A stretch of DNA of 55,000 bases from the NCBI GenBank assembly GCA_012295275.1, contig CM022675.1, positions 13,406,517 to 13,461,516 of the forward strand, given 5' to 3'. Origin of the DNA: Chrysomallon squamiferum. Lineage: Eukaryota; Mollusca; Gastropoda; Neomphalida; Peltospiridae. Positions 38,283 through 53,035 of this stretch are shown piece after piece; positions within the stretch are counted from its first letter, which is position 1; every line of letters starts with the position of its first letter. Under the pieces are notes generated by a model. It made no database searches. It was not told the origin of the DNA and saw only the letters and a program-made list of their open reading frames with translations. The position numbers were made by a program, and so were the translations under genes.

Positions 38283-38582
38283 TTTTTTTTTTTAATGATT
38301 CAAAATTCTGGGTTACAGTTTGTACAGTTTCATAATATGAATGAATAACTTTTCGATTCTTGACCTATTAGTCAGCTATAAATGTTACAATTAAAAATAC
38401 TTCAGAATTTGTTTTTCCTTTGAGGAATATTTATTTTCCTTATTGTCGTAACAAGCAGGAAGACTTTTAAAACTTCACGATGTTTTCCGAGTGTCAGAAG
38501 AGATTTTCTTTGTCTGAGCATATTAGTAGTTATAATTAAACAAGTCCGCTAATACTGTGGTAATTTTAACAGTTGTAATATA
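38283..38582. other. AT-rich spacer
   Basis: Nothing supported. Confidence 0.5.
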
Positions 38583-38840
38583 AATAGTTTTATAGTAATA
38601 GTAGTAGTAGTGGTAGTAGTAGTAGTAGTAGTAATAGTAGTAGAAGAAGAAGAAGCGTACTTGTACAATTAACAGTAGTAGTAGTAATATTTTAATAGCA
38701 TTAGTAGTACTGGTAATAGTAGTAATAGCAGTTGTAGTAGTAGTCGTACACACAGACATTGACAGACTCGTGCATACACGCAACACACACGCACACACAC
38801 ACACACACGTCTACACGCACACGTGTACACACACACGTAA
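38583..38840. repeat. (AGT)n then (CA)n
   Basis: Degenerate AGT triplets (38590-38745) and CA/CG-rich dinucleotides (38770-38840). Confidence 0.88.
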
Positions 38841-39118
38841 AAACAGTGACAACGATTTAAGCCGTATTAATCACGCCTTCCTTTAGCCGTATTAAATTTC
38901 AACTGAGCGTCGTCATCCGATTGTAACAAACAGCGCGAGTTGCCTCCCCCTAGAGTGGTGATACCTCATAATTATACAATTACAGCTTTTGTCTCACTGA
39001 CGTCCAGCACACGATTAACCTTCTCCGGCCAGCATGCTGCGGCCAGCCAGCTTAAAACTGACCACTTTGTGACCACCAGTGACGGGAGATAATTATTGTG
39101 AAAGTATCTGATGATGAT
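38841..39118. other. Unique spacer
   Basis: Nothing supported. Confidence 0.5.
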
Positions 39119-39197
39119 AAATGAGAGAGAGGAAGAGAAGAAAGCGAGGGAGGGAAGGAGGGAAGAATGGAGAAAGAGAAAGACTGGGATGGACAAC

Positions 39198-39233
<36 letters not shown>

Positions 39234-39600
39234 GGGAAAGGGAGGGATGGAGAGAGTGTGAGAGAGACACACACATAGAGAAAAAACGGACACAGACACA
39301 ACTAAAGAGAGACAGCGACAGAGAATTTAGTAGTTAAATCAGATTCGCATTCGTATTAATGTTTTGTTAGTACAGAAAAAGAGAGAGTCGGATCATGAAA
39401 AATATAAAAATAAGAATAACAAAGAAATAGGGGTAGATATATACACACACACACACAGACACACACACATACACACACATATCCAGAGAGAGAGAGAGCA
39501 AGGGAAAAAATAAACAGTGGCGGAAAGGAAATCGGAGAGAAAGAATGAAAGAAGAGAGGAGAGAAAGAAGAGAGGAGAGAAAGACAGACAGACACTGAAA
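39119..39600. repeat. Purine-rich GAGA/GGAG tract with (CA)n
   Basis: Interrupted GAGA/GGGA units (39119-39330 and 39485-39595) with a CA array at 39441-39480. Confidence 0.85.
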
Positions 39601-39840
39601 CACAAAGGTAAAAAGAAAGAGAAAGAAATCAGTTTTATACTAAAGACAGGTTGTGAGAAGTTGAACTATAGTAATGACGTCAAATAAGAACGAACAAGTA
39701 TCAAAATGTAGAACACATGTACCATGTTGTCTAGACCCTTAATAACATGTAATAATGTAGAAATACACATTCTATAATGACGTCATAACAGATGTGTATA
39801 TATCTAAATATGATGTAGGTATGTAGTAGATTATATATAG
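39601..39840. other. Unique spacer with two CRE palindromes
   Basis: TGACGTCA occurs at 39675-39682 and 39778-39785, about 103 bp apart. Confidence 0.6.
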
Positions 39841-40250
39841 CATATCTCTCTGTGTGTAATTATCTATGTAATTATGTGTGTATGTCTGTATGTATGGTTA
39901 TGTGTGTGTTTATGTATAAATATTGATGTGTTTTGTAAATATGTTTGGATGGTTTTATACAGCATATCTCAAAATGTTTATGTTTTTATGTATGTATGTA
40001 TGTATGTTTTACGTATGTATGCATATGCATATGTATGTATATATGTATCTACGTAAGTATGTATGTATGTATGTATGTATGTCAGTATGTATGTATGTAT
40101 ATATGTATGTGTATGTGTGTATGTATGTATGCATGTATGTACCTGATTATATGTATCTGTCTATAATGTACGTATGTAAGTATACAGATATATGTATTTG
40201 CGTTTGGTATTGATGTTTTTGTCTCTCATCGTGAATATATATATATATAT
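39841..40250. repeat. (TATG)n tetranucleotide region
   Basis: TATG/TGTA units with substitutions over about 400 bp. Met/Tyr/Cys-rich frames are the translated repeat. Confidence 0.9.
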
Positions 40251-40914
40251 CAATACATTTTCAAACAACCCGTTGTTTCTATCAAATGATATTAATAAAA
40301 CAGAAAAAAGGAAAAGAAATGTGTATATATCTCAGGGAATAGATTTGATTTTTTTTACCTCTAAATCTGAATAAACAGTAAAAGACATTCTCCTCAGTGT
40401 AAATTAACCAGTCTAGCGAGGGCTTTAACAAGTAATTTCACGAAATATCAGTGACTTGTATTAGTGTGTGATATGTACTTTGCACTGGATATTTCACTGT
40501 TAACATTATTAAAGGGGATACAAGAAAGCGAGACAGACAGAGAGAAAGAACGAAAACACCACCTGAATTGTTTCTACGATTTAATGCAAAAAAAAAAGAA
40601 AGAAGATAAAAATGAAAGAAAGATAAAGATAGAAATTATTTAAGATATAAATAAATGCATGTTTTGTTTATGTGTGTGTGCGTGTGAGTGTGTGTATGTG
40701 TGTGCGGGTGAGTGTGTATATGTGTTTGTATGTAAAATAAAAAAAAATAAAAAGTCAACAATTACGACGACGTAGAAGGCAAAGACGAAAACGTCGAAGA
40801 AGAAAACGAAGAAGAAGAAAATTCAAAAATGAAGATAACAAATATTCCTTGAATCCGTTTACATGTTGTGATGTAAATCGTCCTTTCTATTGTTTAAAAA
40901 ACTATTGTTAATAT
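40251..40914. other. AT-rich noncoding stretch
   Basis: No gene; short GT (40671-40730) and AAG-like runs only. Confidence 0.55.
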
Positions 40915-41042
40915 TTCACAAAACATTTTCCACGGATGAAGTGAAGTTCACAAAACATTTTCCACGGATGAAGGTATTTTCGCAAAACACTGACAAGGAA
41001 GACGATAAGTTTACAAAACATAAATCTTATTTACTCTGTAAA
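40915..41042. repeat. 32-bp minisatellite, four copies
   Basis: TTCACAAAACATTTTCCACG units start at 40915 and 40947 (nearly identical), with diverged copies at 40979 and 41011. The spacing is exactly 32 bp each time. Confidence 0.85.
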
Positions 41043-41215
41043 AAAACTGTCTGAGTTGCAATGCGTCTGTTCAACAGTTCGTCGTTAAACAAGAGTTACG
41101 TGAACGCACATACGCACATAATATTACAGAAAGAACAATTACGTTATAGAATTAAAATATAAATTACGGAATCATGAAAAAAAAAAAAAAAATCAAAATT
41201 AAACAACAAAAACTC

Positions 41216-41224
41216 ACTCACCTG
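41216..41224 (-). promoter_or_regulatory. Consensus splice donor CAG|GTGAGT
   Basis: On the minus strand the sequence reads GCCGTCAG|GTGAGTGAG. This is a perfect match to the metazoan donor consensus and sits at the downstream edge of the CpG-rich block. Confidence 0.55.
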
Positions 41225-41550
41225 ACGGCATGGAAAATATTATATTCCGTGACACGAAGACACACGAGTATGCACGAGAGGCAACGATGCGACACGACAC
41301 ATTTGTTATCACCAAAAAGTCGTGCGAGGAGACGCCCGAGAAACACGGCGGCCCGCGGAAATCCTCGAAGAATGAAACCCTCTCGTTCGCACGCGTCCAT
41401 TCCACTGCTTCTCCGAACTTAATCCATCCGAGAGAGAGAGCGAGCGAGCGTTCGTTCGACTAGCGAGGAAGAGCGCGTGAGGCGCAGTGGAAAGCAAACA
41501 ACCGCGCCACTCCGCTCCGGTATACGCCGGTCGATAAACTAAAGAGAAAA
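41222..41550 (-). other. Candidate first (5' UTR) exon of the receptor gene
   Basis: This block is clearly richer in G+C and CpG than its surroundings and ends in a perfect donor at 41221. Upstream on the same strand are CCAAT, GC-box and TATA-like motifs. It contains several short upstream frames (starts at 41497, 41405 and 41400) but no recognised protein. Because the next strong downstream acceptor I see on this strand is at 9148, before the receptor, I assign it tentatively to that gene. It could instead belong to another, possibly noncoding, transcript. Confidence 0.4.
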
Positions 41551-41567
41551 GAGAAAAAAGCCGTGTT

Positions 41568-41584
41568 TCCTATTTATTGGGCGG
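41568..41584 (-). promoter_or_regulatory. Candidate core promoter (GC box, CCAAT, TATA-like)
   Basis: On the minus strand the sequence reads CCGCCCAATAAATAGG. It joins a GC box (CCGCCC), an overlapping CCAAT core and an ATAAATA TATA-like element, which would place initiation near 41540-41550. Confidence 0.4.
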
Positions 41585-41660
41585 CTACTCTTGTCTGTAA
41601 GCGATCGTAGTCGATGCGGGTTTTCGCAGCCGCAGAGCTGAACTCAGATACGTAGTAGAG

Positions 41661-41685
41661 GTGTGTGTGTGTGTGTGTGTGTGTG
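41661..41685. repeat. (GT)n microsatellite
   Basis: About 12 GT units, just upstream of the candidate promoter. Confidence 0.93.
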
Positions 41686-41705
41686 CACTGCGCTGATAGA
41701 GAATT

Positions 41706-42210
41706 GCTTACCACTAAGAGTGTGACAGTAAGAACGTGTGACCATAGTGTGACGTATAAACCTATGTACATCTGACAGTAGTGTGTTGTATACACCTATG
41801 TACATGTGACAGTAGTGTGTTGTATACACCTATGTGCATGTGACAGTAGTGTGTTGTATACATCTATATACATGTGACAGTAGTGTGTTGCATAAACCTA
41901 TGTACATGTGTCACTGTGTTATATACACCTATGTACATGTGACAGTAGTGTGTTGTATACACCTATGTGCATGTGACAGTAGTGTGTTATATACACCTAT
42001 GCACATGTGACAGTAGTGTGTTGTATACACCTATGTGCATGTGACAGTAGTGTGTTGTATACACCTATGTACATGTGACAGTAGTGTGTTATATACACCT
42101 ATGTGCATGTGACAGTAGTGTGTTGTATACATTTATGTACATGTGACAGTAGTGTGTTGTATACATCTGTGTACATGTGACAGTAGTGTGTTGTATACAT
42201 CTATGTACTT
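41706..42210. repeat. 34-bp minisatellite, about 15 copies
   Basis: The unit contains GTGACAGTAGTGTGTTGTAT and CACCTATGTACAT at 34-bp spacing. Copies differ by one to three bases; one near 41900 is shorter. It begins about 120 bp upstream of the candidate promoter. Confidence 0.95.
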
Positions 42211-42490
42211 ATCTGTCTGCTTAACTGCTTTCTAGTTTATCTTAATCTTTGTCCGTCTGTCTTCAAGTCTCCTTTTGTATGTCTGTCTATCTGTCTATCT
42301 GTCTGTGTGTCTTTTTATTTGTTTGTTTGTTTATTTATTTATTTATTTATTTATTTATCCCTATCATCTATCTGTCTGTCCATCTATCTGTCTATCTAAT
42401 TATCTATTTTATGTCTATTTTCTGTCGGTGTCTTTATCTATCTGTTTATCAGTCTGTCTCTCTGTCTGTCGGTGTGTCTATTTCATTTTA
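42211..42490. repeat. (TCTG)n and (TTTA)n repeats
   Basis: CTGTCTAT/TGTC tetranucleotides with a TTTA run at 42328-42358. Confidence 0.88.
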
Positions 42491-45405
42491 AAACAGACAT
42501 AATGTTATACAGATAAAACTACTCTGGAAAAACCTTTCACAGGATAATAAATGGATTCCTTGCATTTTTATTGATAAGAAGAAGAATATAAAAATGTGAT
42601 GATGATAAATCTGTCTCAGCAATTTTCGTAGGTGGATGAAAGAACGGTTTAACTTTTGATGAGTGCAAACGTTTGCCTCATGTATGCTGCGTACGTGTGT
42701 GTGTGCGTGTGTGCGTGTGTAAGTGTGTGTGGGGGAGTGTGTTTTTGTGTGGGTGTGTGTGTTTACGAGATTATCAGACGGCATTTCATGCCTGTCTAAC
42801 ATTTTTTGTGATGATAAAGATGTTCCAGAAAAGATATTAATGATACGCGATGAGAAAATGACGTAAACAAAGAAACATATTGCATATACACATCAGAAAT
42901 ATTTTTTTATATATAACTGATAAGGGGATAAGTGTATGAATCGATTAATGTACGAGGAAGGGGCTTGTGCCAACACACAAACATCCTGACTGCCAAAACC
43001 GCAGTTTGATGCCGATAAAAGTCACACAGATGTTCCTGAGAGGGTTATACAGAAAGTCAACATCTGCCGAAACACTGACCAAGAAAAAACCGATAGAAGT
43101 CTAAAAATTATTTTGTCTTTGGGAGCACCGTTAAGGATCGTTGTCGTTGTCGCTGTTGTTGTTCTTTTGTTGTCATGTTTTTGTAGTAGTAGACATTGTA
43201 ATAATAGAATGTAATGTCGTACCAATATAAAAAAAAGAAAAAAAAAAAAGAACAAACACAAGCAAACAAACAACAACAAGAAAAGAAGGCCATCTAAATC
43301 AACCACCACAACGGACCGAAACAAAAATAAAAAAAAACAAATTTACTTCATGCTAATCTACGTAACAGGCCATTTCGCTGTTGTCGTTGTCTCCTGCTTG
43401 TGGCTATCATAACAGATATAGTAAGTCTATTTAATAACACCCCTCTGATTGAATCTCGTCCTACACACACGTTCGAAACACTGAATGTCTTGTCCGATAA
43501 TACGCGCGCCGCGATAACACATTAGTGATGATCAGAATAGGAGTGACAAATACCATTAGCGTTGTCACCTAGGATATTGTTTTTGACTGCAATCTGATTA
43601 CGTCACAGCGGTCACTGACTGTATCAACAACAAAAGAGAATAATAAAAATGACGTCATATGAAAAAATAGACGTCATATCAAAACAAAACAAAACAAAAC
43701 AAAACAATTATCTCCCTCCTCCCCCCAAAAAATAAAAAATAAAATAAAATAAGTAAGTAAGTAAATGATTATCTGTCATGGTCTGAGATCCGATTCAGAT
43801 ATGTTATTACTTTTGTTTGTGTATTACTGCTGTCGTAGTAGCACTAGTAATAATAGTTGTAGTCGTACTAGTAGTAGTCGTAATAGTAGTTTTAGTTTTA
43901 CTATCGACATCGTTTTCTTCTTTTTCTTGCCTAACTTTTGCTTTTTTCCTTCTACACTTTGTTCTGGTTAGTGTAACTTCCAGACAGTAGTCTAGTGCCT
44001 ACTTAAAAGTGAATAAAACTTTTTATTTTATTTTTTATACTTCTTTTATTTTTAAACTCGAGGTGTGGTGACGTAAAGTCGTACACCTGCGTCACGTAGT
44101 TATCACGTCTTTATCTTGATACTAAACCAGAGATAGCTAATAACAGCGCAGACGTTGTAAAATCTCCGCAAAAAACTACGAAGACACGTAAGTGTTGACG
44201 GAAATGTACGACTGTTTGTGATAAGGGTTCTGTGAAATATATTTGTTGTTTATTTATTAAATTCTTTTTTTTTTGTTGTAATTTTTTTTGTTTAATTTAT
44301 AAAACAGACCAAAAAGTGTTTGTCTGATAGCAGATGGAAATAAAAATATACTTGCTGTAAACATAAACACAGATATTTACAGATTATCAGAGTTAAGTGG
44401 TCAAATACAGATAGACAGAGAGAGCTACAGAGATACATTTTTATAGTTAAAAAGAGATAGACAGAACAAGAGACAGACAGACAGTTACACAAATAGAAAC
44501 ATTAATATTATAATGAAGAGCAAAAAAGAAAAGAATTTAAATAAATTGAAAGAACAAGCGTTGACGATGATAATGAAATATGCAAGTAAATAAGTAAGTA
44601 GATAAGTAAATAAGACAAAAAAAAAAAGGAGTAAAATAAAAATAATAATATATGTGTCTACATCAACCGAGCAATAAAATAAAATAAACAAAATGAAAAC
44701 TCAGATAAATAAATAAAGAGGAAAAGAAAGAAAGAAACAAAGAATAAGAAAAAAAAAAAAAACAGCAAAAAATAAATAAATAACAAACAAATTAAACAAA
44801 ACAAAAACAACTTGATCCATACTGAGTCACTGAAAGGAAAGAAGAAAAAAAAAAAAAGATTAAAATCTCCTAGGATTCAGAAAAACATGATTAATATTTT
44901 TATTTTTTCTCTCTACTTTGATAAACGGCTATTTTATTTCCCAAAACACTGATTATGGACACTCGTATAAAGATCGGCAGTCAGCAAACATTTAACTTTA
45001 TGAAATCGGGAAGTTTCGTCGTATTAACGAGTTTACTAATTCCACCGAATACTTCCGAGACTTATTTTCCGGAAACTGTAAAAAACTGACGAAGTGTTCC
45101 GATTTGTTGTTAGCGGTGTGTGATTGGTAGAGATTTCTTGTCAAGGAAATGGATTTATTAAACAGTTGGAAATACAAAATTTTTTTTTAAAAGATTTGAT
45201 ATTTAAAAACCGGTATTTTATTAGTAAATATTTTAAGAGCCAATATTGTTGAAATGAAATTATATTTGTAAACTCAATGAGATAAAATTAATTTCGATGT
45301 AAATTGTATGAAGAAAGTTCATAGTAGTTACAATATAAGATTGAAAATAAAATTAATTTAAAACAAAAATATCAGTTTATTTATTTTTAAATTTATTGTT
45401 ATTAT
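42491..45405. other. Long AT-rich stretch, no gene recognised
   Basis: About 2.9 kb with minor repeats: a GT-rich stretch at 42692-42760, degenerate AGT at 43830-43890 and A-rich runs at 43225-43245 and 44600-44860. TGACGTCA lies at 43650-43657. None of the short frames shows a recognisable motif. Confidence 0.5.
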
Positions 45406-45408
45406 TTC

Positions 45409-45457
<49 letters not shown>

Positions 45458-45610
45458 GTTTATTTATTTATTTATTTATTTACGATCTTTTGCTTTCACA
45501 TATATTTATATTAATACATGCAAAGATATATACATACATTAGTATCTATTACCACACATACGTACATACATACATACATACATACATACATACAATACAT
45601 ACAATCAATA
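45406..45610. repeat. (ATT)n, (ATTT)n and (CATA)n
   Basis: ATT (45412-45459), ATTT (45460-45482) and CATA (45557-45602) arrays. Confidence 0.92.
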
Positions 45611-46205
45611 AATAAACAAACAAACAAATAAATAAATAAAAAACAAACAGAACAAAGCAGTTCTGTTGACTGACAGGTGTTCACCTAGTTTAACACATTG
45701 TGCTACACGGTAAGTGGCTGTGACGTCATTTCTATTGTTTTGCCAGTCTCTACGTCACAGTACGTTCTATAACCTCATAAATATTTCCGCAGAGCATTGT
45801 AAAACTGTAGCAGTATTGTTAATTTTGTCACATGGCTCACATCAACAGTTAGCGTGTGTTGATTCAGAAAAGTTCCCTGCTGTTAATATTAATATTGTCT
45901 GATTAAGAAACAATACACTTAGTTTATTTTCAATTCTTTCCGCGCCAATAAAACGTCAGAAGTCACTGTGCTGTCTCTCAAAGCATTAATATTCATGTAC
46001 GCCTGGGTTTTGAAATAATGAAGTTCTTAGGAAATGTATTAGGTGATGGAAAGATAGAGGGTGGAACAGGTATATATATATATATACATACACGCACACA
46101 AAGAAACGCAGGCGCGAATACACATACTTGGAGTGCGATAAAGACAGAGAGGTATAAAAAGGAGAAATGTATTTTTGTTTTTAATTTTTAAAGTTGACTT
46201 TCTAT
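45611..46205. other. Noncoding stretch
   Basis: TGACGTCA at 45721-45728; a plus-strand ACG|GTAAGT donor-like site lies near 45710 without a recognisable exon. Short (TA)n at 46072-46085. Confidence 0.5.
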
Positions 46206-46515
46206 TTAAAAATGTAATATTTAATGTTCACTCTCTCTACATAAAATTATTTAATATTTTAAATTCACTCATAACAACAAGATCTTAATATTTCAAATTA
46301 ACTTTTTTTTTTTTTTTTCTATACCGCACTTTAATATTTTACATTCATCTCTTTATAGCACTTTAATATTTTAAATTCACTTTCTCTGTAACTTTTTTAA
46401 TATTCTAAAATAACTGTCTATGTAACTCGTTAATATCTTAAACTCTCTCTCTCTCTCTCTTTCTCTCTCTTTCGCCATAAAACTTTTAATATTCTAAATT
46501 TGCGTTTTCTATAAA
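46206..46515. repeat. Diverged array of TTAATATTTTAAATTCACT units
   Basis: About eight copies of a TTAATATT(T/C)TAAATTCACT core, spaced about 34-50 bp, with CT-rich or T-rich spacers. Confidence 0.75.
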
Positions 46516-47271
46516 AAGATTTCTGCTGATGAAAGAATTTTTTCTTCCCATTTTTTTCTTCTTTTTTTCTGCTCTGTTTGGCCGCTCTTTCTGCAACAGT
46601 CTTTGAAAACTGGCGTCGCCTCATTGCTCCTGCAAATGGAGCAGGCTGCGATAAAACTTGGCAGACTCAGCGTGAACTGCCTTACGCGGCAGTCATACAC
46701 AAATATTGCCATGTAGCGTAGAAAATCGAAGCTCTATCGATTCCCCGCTGTAGTGAAATAAATAAATTAATGAACCGTCCCAGATGAAATATGGCGTTTG
46801 TACCAATCTTGAAAGACATAAAGTACTGACCGTTCCTGCGTCACAGACACAAATGGTGGCAGATAGAGAGAGAGAGAGAGAGAGAGAGAAAAAAAAAAAA
46901 AAATCTGGGGACGCGACGTTGAATGTAAATGCTGATAGAGAATGTCAAAGATCAATGTGATTACGACTTCGTTCCTGTTTGCTTAAGGAATGGATTGCTT
47001 TTTTGTGATTTTTATGTGTTTTCTTTTATATCTGTATATATATAAACATACATTTTTTTTTTTTTTTATAAAGTTCTGGACAAATTTGTTTCTCTTTCTT
47101 TTAGTTCTGTTTCTGACTTTGTTCTTCATCTCTGTGTATGCGTGTTTGCGTGCAAGAGTGTTTGTGTGATTGAGTGTGAGTGTTTGTTTTTATGAATATG
47201 TGTGTATGGGAGAGTATATTATATGTGTGTATGAATGTATATATGTGTGTGTATGTATGTATGTATGTTTA
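46516..47271. other. Unique and low-complexity sequence, no gene
   Basis: Includes (GA)n with A-run at 46865-46903, T-run at 47053-47067 and a TATG/TGTG-rich zone after 47120. Confidence 0.5.
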
Positions 47272-49410
<2,139 letters not shown>

Positions 49411-49539
49411 GACAGAGAGACAGAATAACAAACTGTTTATTAACTATAATTATTAACTGTATTTACTAACGTATCGATACGCAAAATCTCGCACCTCTAG
49501 AAACTCCACATTTACAAAACCTGCGAGGAAATGAGACGA

Positions 49540-49980
49540 GAGACAACTGAGACAAGCCGCACCAACAAGAGAACCGAATTAGAAACGTCATTGTTTCTCA
49601 TCGTGGAGACGCCGCAGACAATAAATATTTAACCAATCAGCGAACAATGGCGTCGATGACGTAACATCCGCTGCTTCTGACATACGGCCACGGTTAGGTT
49701 AGCAGACACGAAAGCTAATGCAAAGTTAACGAGGAAGACAATTGAAACGACTGGAATCCACTTGAACTGGGTAGAAAGAGAGAGAGAGAGGAAAAAACAG
49801 AATCGCGGCGTCGCGGAGCTGAAAGCTCGAGCATTTGTTTCGCTACGGCAACGACTTCCGCCCGCCCATAATTGCCAATCAGAGGCGAGAGATCAATGAT
49901 GTTTTATTGTAAACAAAGTCTTCGCGGATTTTCCATCCACCAAAACGAGATCCAGATGAGAAGGGAGAGCAAGTGAGATG
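49540..49980 (+). promoter_or_regulatory. Promoter-like CpG-containing block
   Basis: Two CCAATCAG boxes in the plus orientation (49633-49640 and 49875-49882) and a CCGCCCGCCC GC box (49858-49867) lie in locally GC-rich DNA with little repeat. A moderate donor-like GCAA|GTGAGA occurs near 49974. It may be the 5' end of a plus-strand gene lying beyond this window, or an alternative promoter. No coding exon is visible. Confidence 0.3.
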
Positions 49981-49999
49981 AATCAGTTAAAAGGATATT

Positions 50000-50115
50000 T
50001 GAGAAACAAATAAATAAATAAATAAATAAAAGGATGAAATAAATAATGAATGAATGAATGAATGAATGAATGAATGAAAAGAAAAGTAAAGAAAAGAAAG
50101 AAAGAAAGAAAGAAA
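50000..50115. repeat. (AAAT)n, (GAAT)n and (GAAA)n
   Basis: Three adjacent tetranucleotide arrays. Confidence 0.9.
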
Positions 50116-50710
50116 AAATTACAGAAAAAGGAAAAAATGGCGAAAATTAACGGCAAAAGGCGACAATTGACGAAAGAAAGGTAACAAACAGAAACGAACA
50201 GTGACGGAAAACCGATAAACCGGTAAAAATTTTGTCTGCCTCGTTTTGAAATTCTATGCGTACAGTGTCGTATAAAAAATTAATTTCTTTTTTTTTTTCA
50301 TTCACGATTTCTACGCTCATTCATAGATAAATAAAATGTATCGATTTTCTGGTTTTTTTTTTTTATTATTATTATTATTCATTCAAAAACGACCGAATTC
50401 TTCCGACCAGAAACGAAGCCTGAGGTAAATTTTACTCATTGGTGCTGATAAATAGAACAACAGAAAGTGATTTATATTTGTACAAAGGAAACTAATAACT
50501 GATGTACATCAGTGAACGTGCTGATACAACAGACAGATGATATTTCAGTGTGCCAGAGGTCAGTGGATCAAATCACACAAAGAGACGAATTGTTCTTGTT
50601 CCTAAGTGTAAATTAATTTTTGTTATTTATAAACAGAGGTTAACAGCTACCTTTCCTTTCATCAAACTTTCGTGTGTGTGTATGTGCGGATATACATGTA
50701 CCTTTAATAA
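50116..50710. other. AT-rich spacer
   Basis: No feature supported. Confidence 0.5.
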
Positions 50711-50785
50711 GACAACAGCAACAGCAGCTGCAACAACAACACCAGCAGCAGCAGCAACAAAAACAACAACAACAACAACAACAAC

Positions 50786-50817
<32 letters not shown>

Positions 50818-50832
50818 TAACAATAACAATGG
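50711..50832. repeat. (CAG/CAA)n then (AAT)n
   Basis: CAG/CAA triplets (50715-50787) followed by AAT and ACAATA units. The frame at 50550-50939 reads Ala/Thr/Ile repeats and is not supported as a gene. Confidence 0.88.
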
Positions 50833-52045
50833 TATCTAATATTAAAAAAAAAAAAATCGCTGGTGCTAATTCAGTTTTCTTTTTAATAATACAAGGAACA
50901 TTTATACACGGCTTCAGAGGAATTTGGAAAGTTTTGTAAACTTGTTATATTTTTCAGGCGGGTTTTACAACTTACGTTTTAATGTCGAGTGTTGCCGAAA
51001 ATTAATTATCTTTTTTACGTTTACGAGTGTGCGCAGTTAAGCAGGTGTAGGCATAAAAGTCTGACTGTGATTTCAGATATTCTGCCTCGAAAAAAAACCT
51101 CTCTGCCGAAAACAGCCCATCCCTCAGTCATAAAATAGTTTGTCGGTGAAACAGCAAACATATAAAAAAACAGAGCATTGCTTTATGTGCAGAGTTTCTG
51201 TTTGTTTTCGTTAATTTGTGATTGCCAAAGTTGTAGTACATACCAGTAAAGTGACCTGTGTTTTCTGTCCCTTTCCTTCGTAATTCATGACATCACGAGG
51301 TGACGTCATATAAATTAAAATCACGTCATATTCCTTTAATTTTTTTTTTTTTACGTTATTACTTGCAAAGGCTAGTTGTATGAAAATAAATACGAAAATT
51401 AGATTAAAATAAAGTACAGGTGTTTTGTTTAGTTCCCAACATATAAACTGTCTATCTTTATATGTAATTTATACAAATATATACATTACATTGATGTTAT
51501 TATGTTCAGAATGGAAATATATATTTTAGTAAGGAAAAATAATATTAATGGCTAACTAAAAAAAATAAAAAATAAAAAAAATAAAAAAAATATAAATATA
51601 TCTATATATGTTTTTTTGACGTCAAAGACATACGCTTTGATGTGCAAATATAATCACTTTTTTGAAGCTAAATACATTGAATACACGCACGCTCGTTCAT
51701 ACACATAATTACACACACTTACGCAACTGTATGCTATATGAACTAAGCCATAGCAAACTTTGAAGAGAGAAAAAAGATATAGAAGGCAGAGAAAGCAAAG
51801 GAATAACAAATTCACACGAACCCACACTGAGACAGCCACATATCAATGAACGTTTTGTGAGTGGTGTTTAGAACGTTCTGTGAAAGGGCTGCTTGTAAAG
51901 ACTAATAATAAAAGAGAAGTAAAATACTGAAAGTTTTCTGAGATAAGAACACACAGATGTTTATAGTGTTGTAAAGTAACAAACCTGTGAGATGCTCTAC
52001 AAACATGATGTGGTGTTACAGTTAAAATATCGTAGCTGTAGCTAT
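50833..52045. other. AT-rich noncoding stretch
   Basis: About 1.2 kb, no gene recognised. TGACGTCA palindromes at 51301-51308 and 51617-51624; A-rich run near 51560-51590. Confidence 0.55.
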
Positions 52046-52085
52046 AGCTGCAGTAGTAGTAGTAGTAGTAGTAGTAGTAAGAGTA
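52046..52085. repeat. (AGT)n microsatellite
   Basis: About nine AGT units with flanking variants. Confidence 0.88.
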
Positions 52086-52219
52086 ATGGTTGTAGCAGTG
52101 TTTTGAAAAGCCAAAGTGAATGAACAATTTAACGTTTAATTACGGAATAACAACACAAATAATAATAATGTTGATGATGATAATAATGAACAGTAAACAC
52201 ATTTTTATATATATATATT

Positions 52220-52311
<92 letters not shown>
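52220..52311. repeat. (GA)n microsatellite
   Basis: A pure array of about 91 bp, preceded by a short (TA)n. Confidence 0.97.
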
Positions 52312-52313
<2 letters not shown>

Positions 52314-52913
52314 AAACAAACTAACTAAAAAATAAAACAGTATAAAAACAAATAAACCTGATAATAAAGCTAGATTACTGTTGAGCCCAAAACACTGAAG
52401 ACAAACCGGTATCACGTCTACAGAGAAGTTTAATTTAACAGATATTCTCTGCCTCACTCAAACCACTGTCTTACAGCTCCTCGATATTTTTCTTTTATCA
52501 ATAATGAACCCGAGGCTGCGGTGAAACGGCATCAATCACGGGCTGGAGATTACAAAGACAATCAGATTTGAATGAACCAATCGCAGGCCTTAATAGATAA
52601 GTATTGACAAATGAGAAGGCAGCTTTCGATCAAATAGATAAAGGCATTGGCTGCTTATTACTTGCGCTCATTTAGTTCATCTCTCCCGCATGACATTTCT
52701 TGTTTTGATTTTCATCTTTCACTCTTTCACTCTTTCACTTTCTTTCTTTCTTTCTTTCTTTATATATATCAATGTATGTGTGTGTATGTGTGTGTATGTG
52801 TATAATGTGAGTATATATGTGTGCATTTGTATCTGTTCGTTTCTCTCTTTTCATAATAGCATCATCATCATCATCATTTATCATCATTATCATTATCATT
52901 AATAGGTAAATCT

Positions 52914-52918
<5 letters not shown>
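52312..52918. other. Noncoding spacer
   Basis: TTTC units (52738-52762), TG-rich (52773-52820) and ATC triplets (52859-52900) only. Confidence 0.55.
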
Positions 52919-52990
<72 letters not shown>

Positions 52991-53035
52991 TATCTCTCAC
53001 TCTCTCTCTTTCTGTCTATTTATATTTCTCCCTTT
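52919..53035. repeat. (CT)n microsatellite with degenerate tail
   Basis: Pure CT to 52984, then interrupted CT/CTAT. Confidence 0.95.
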
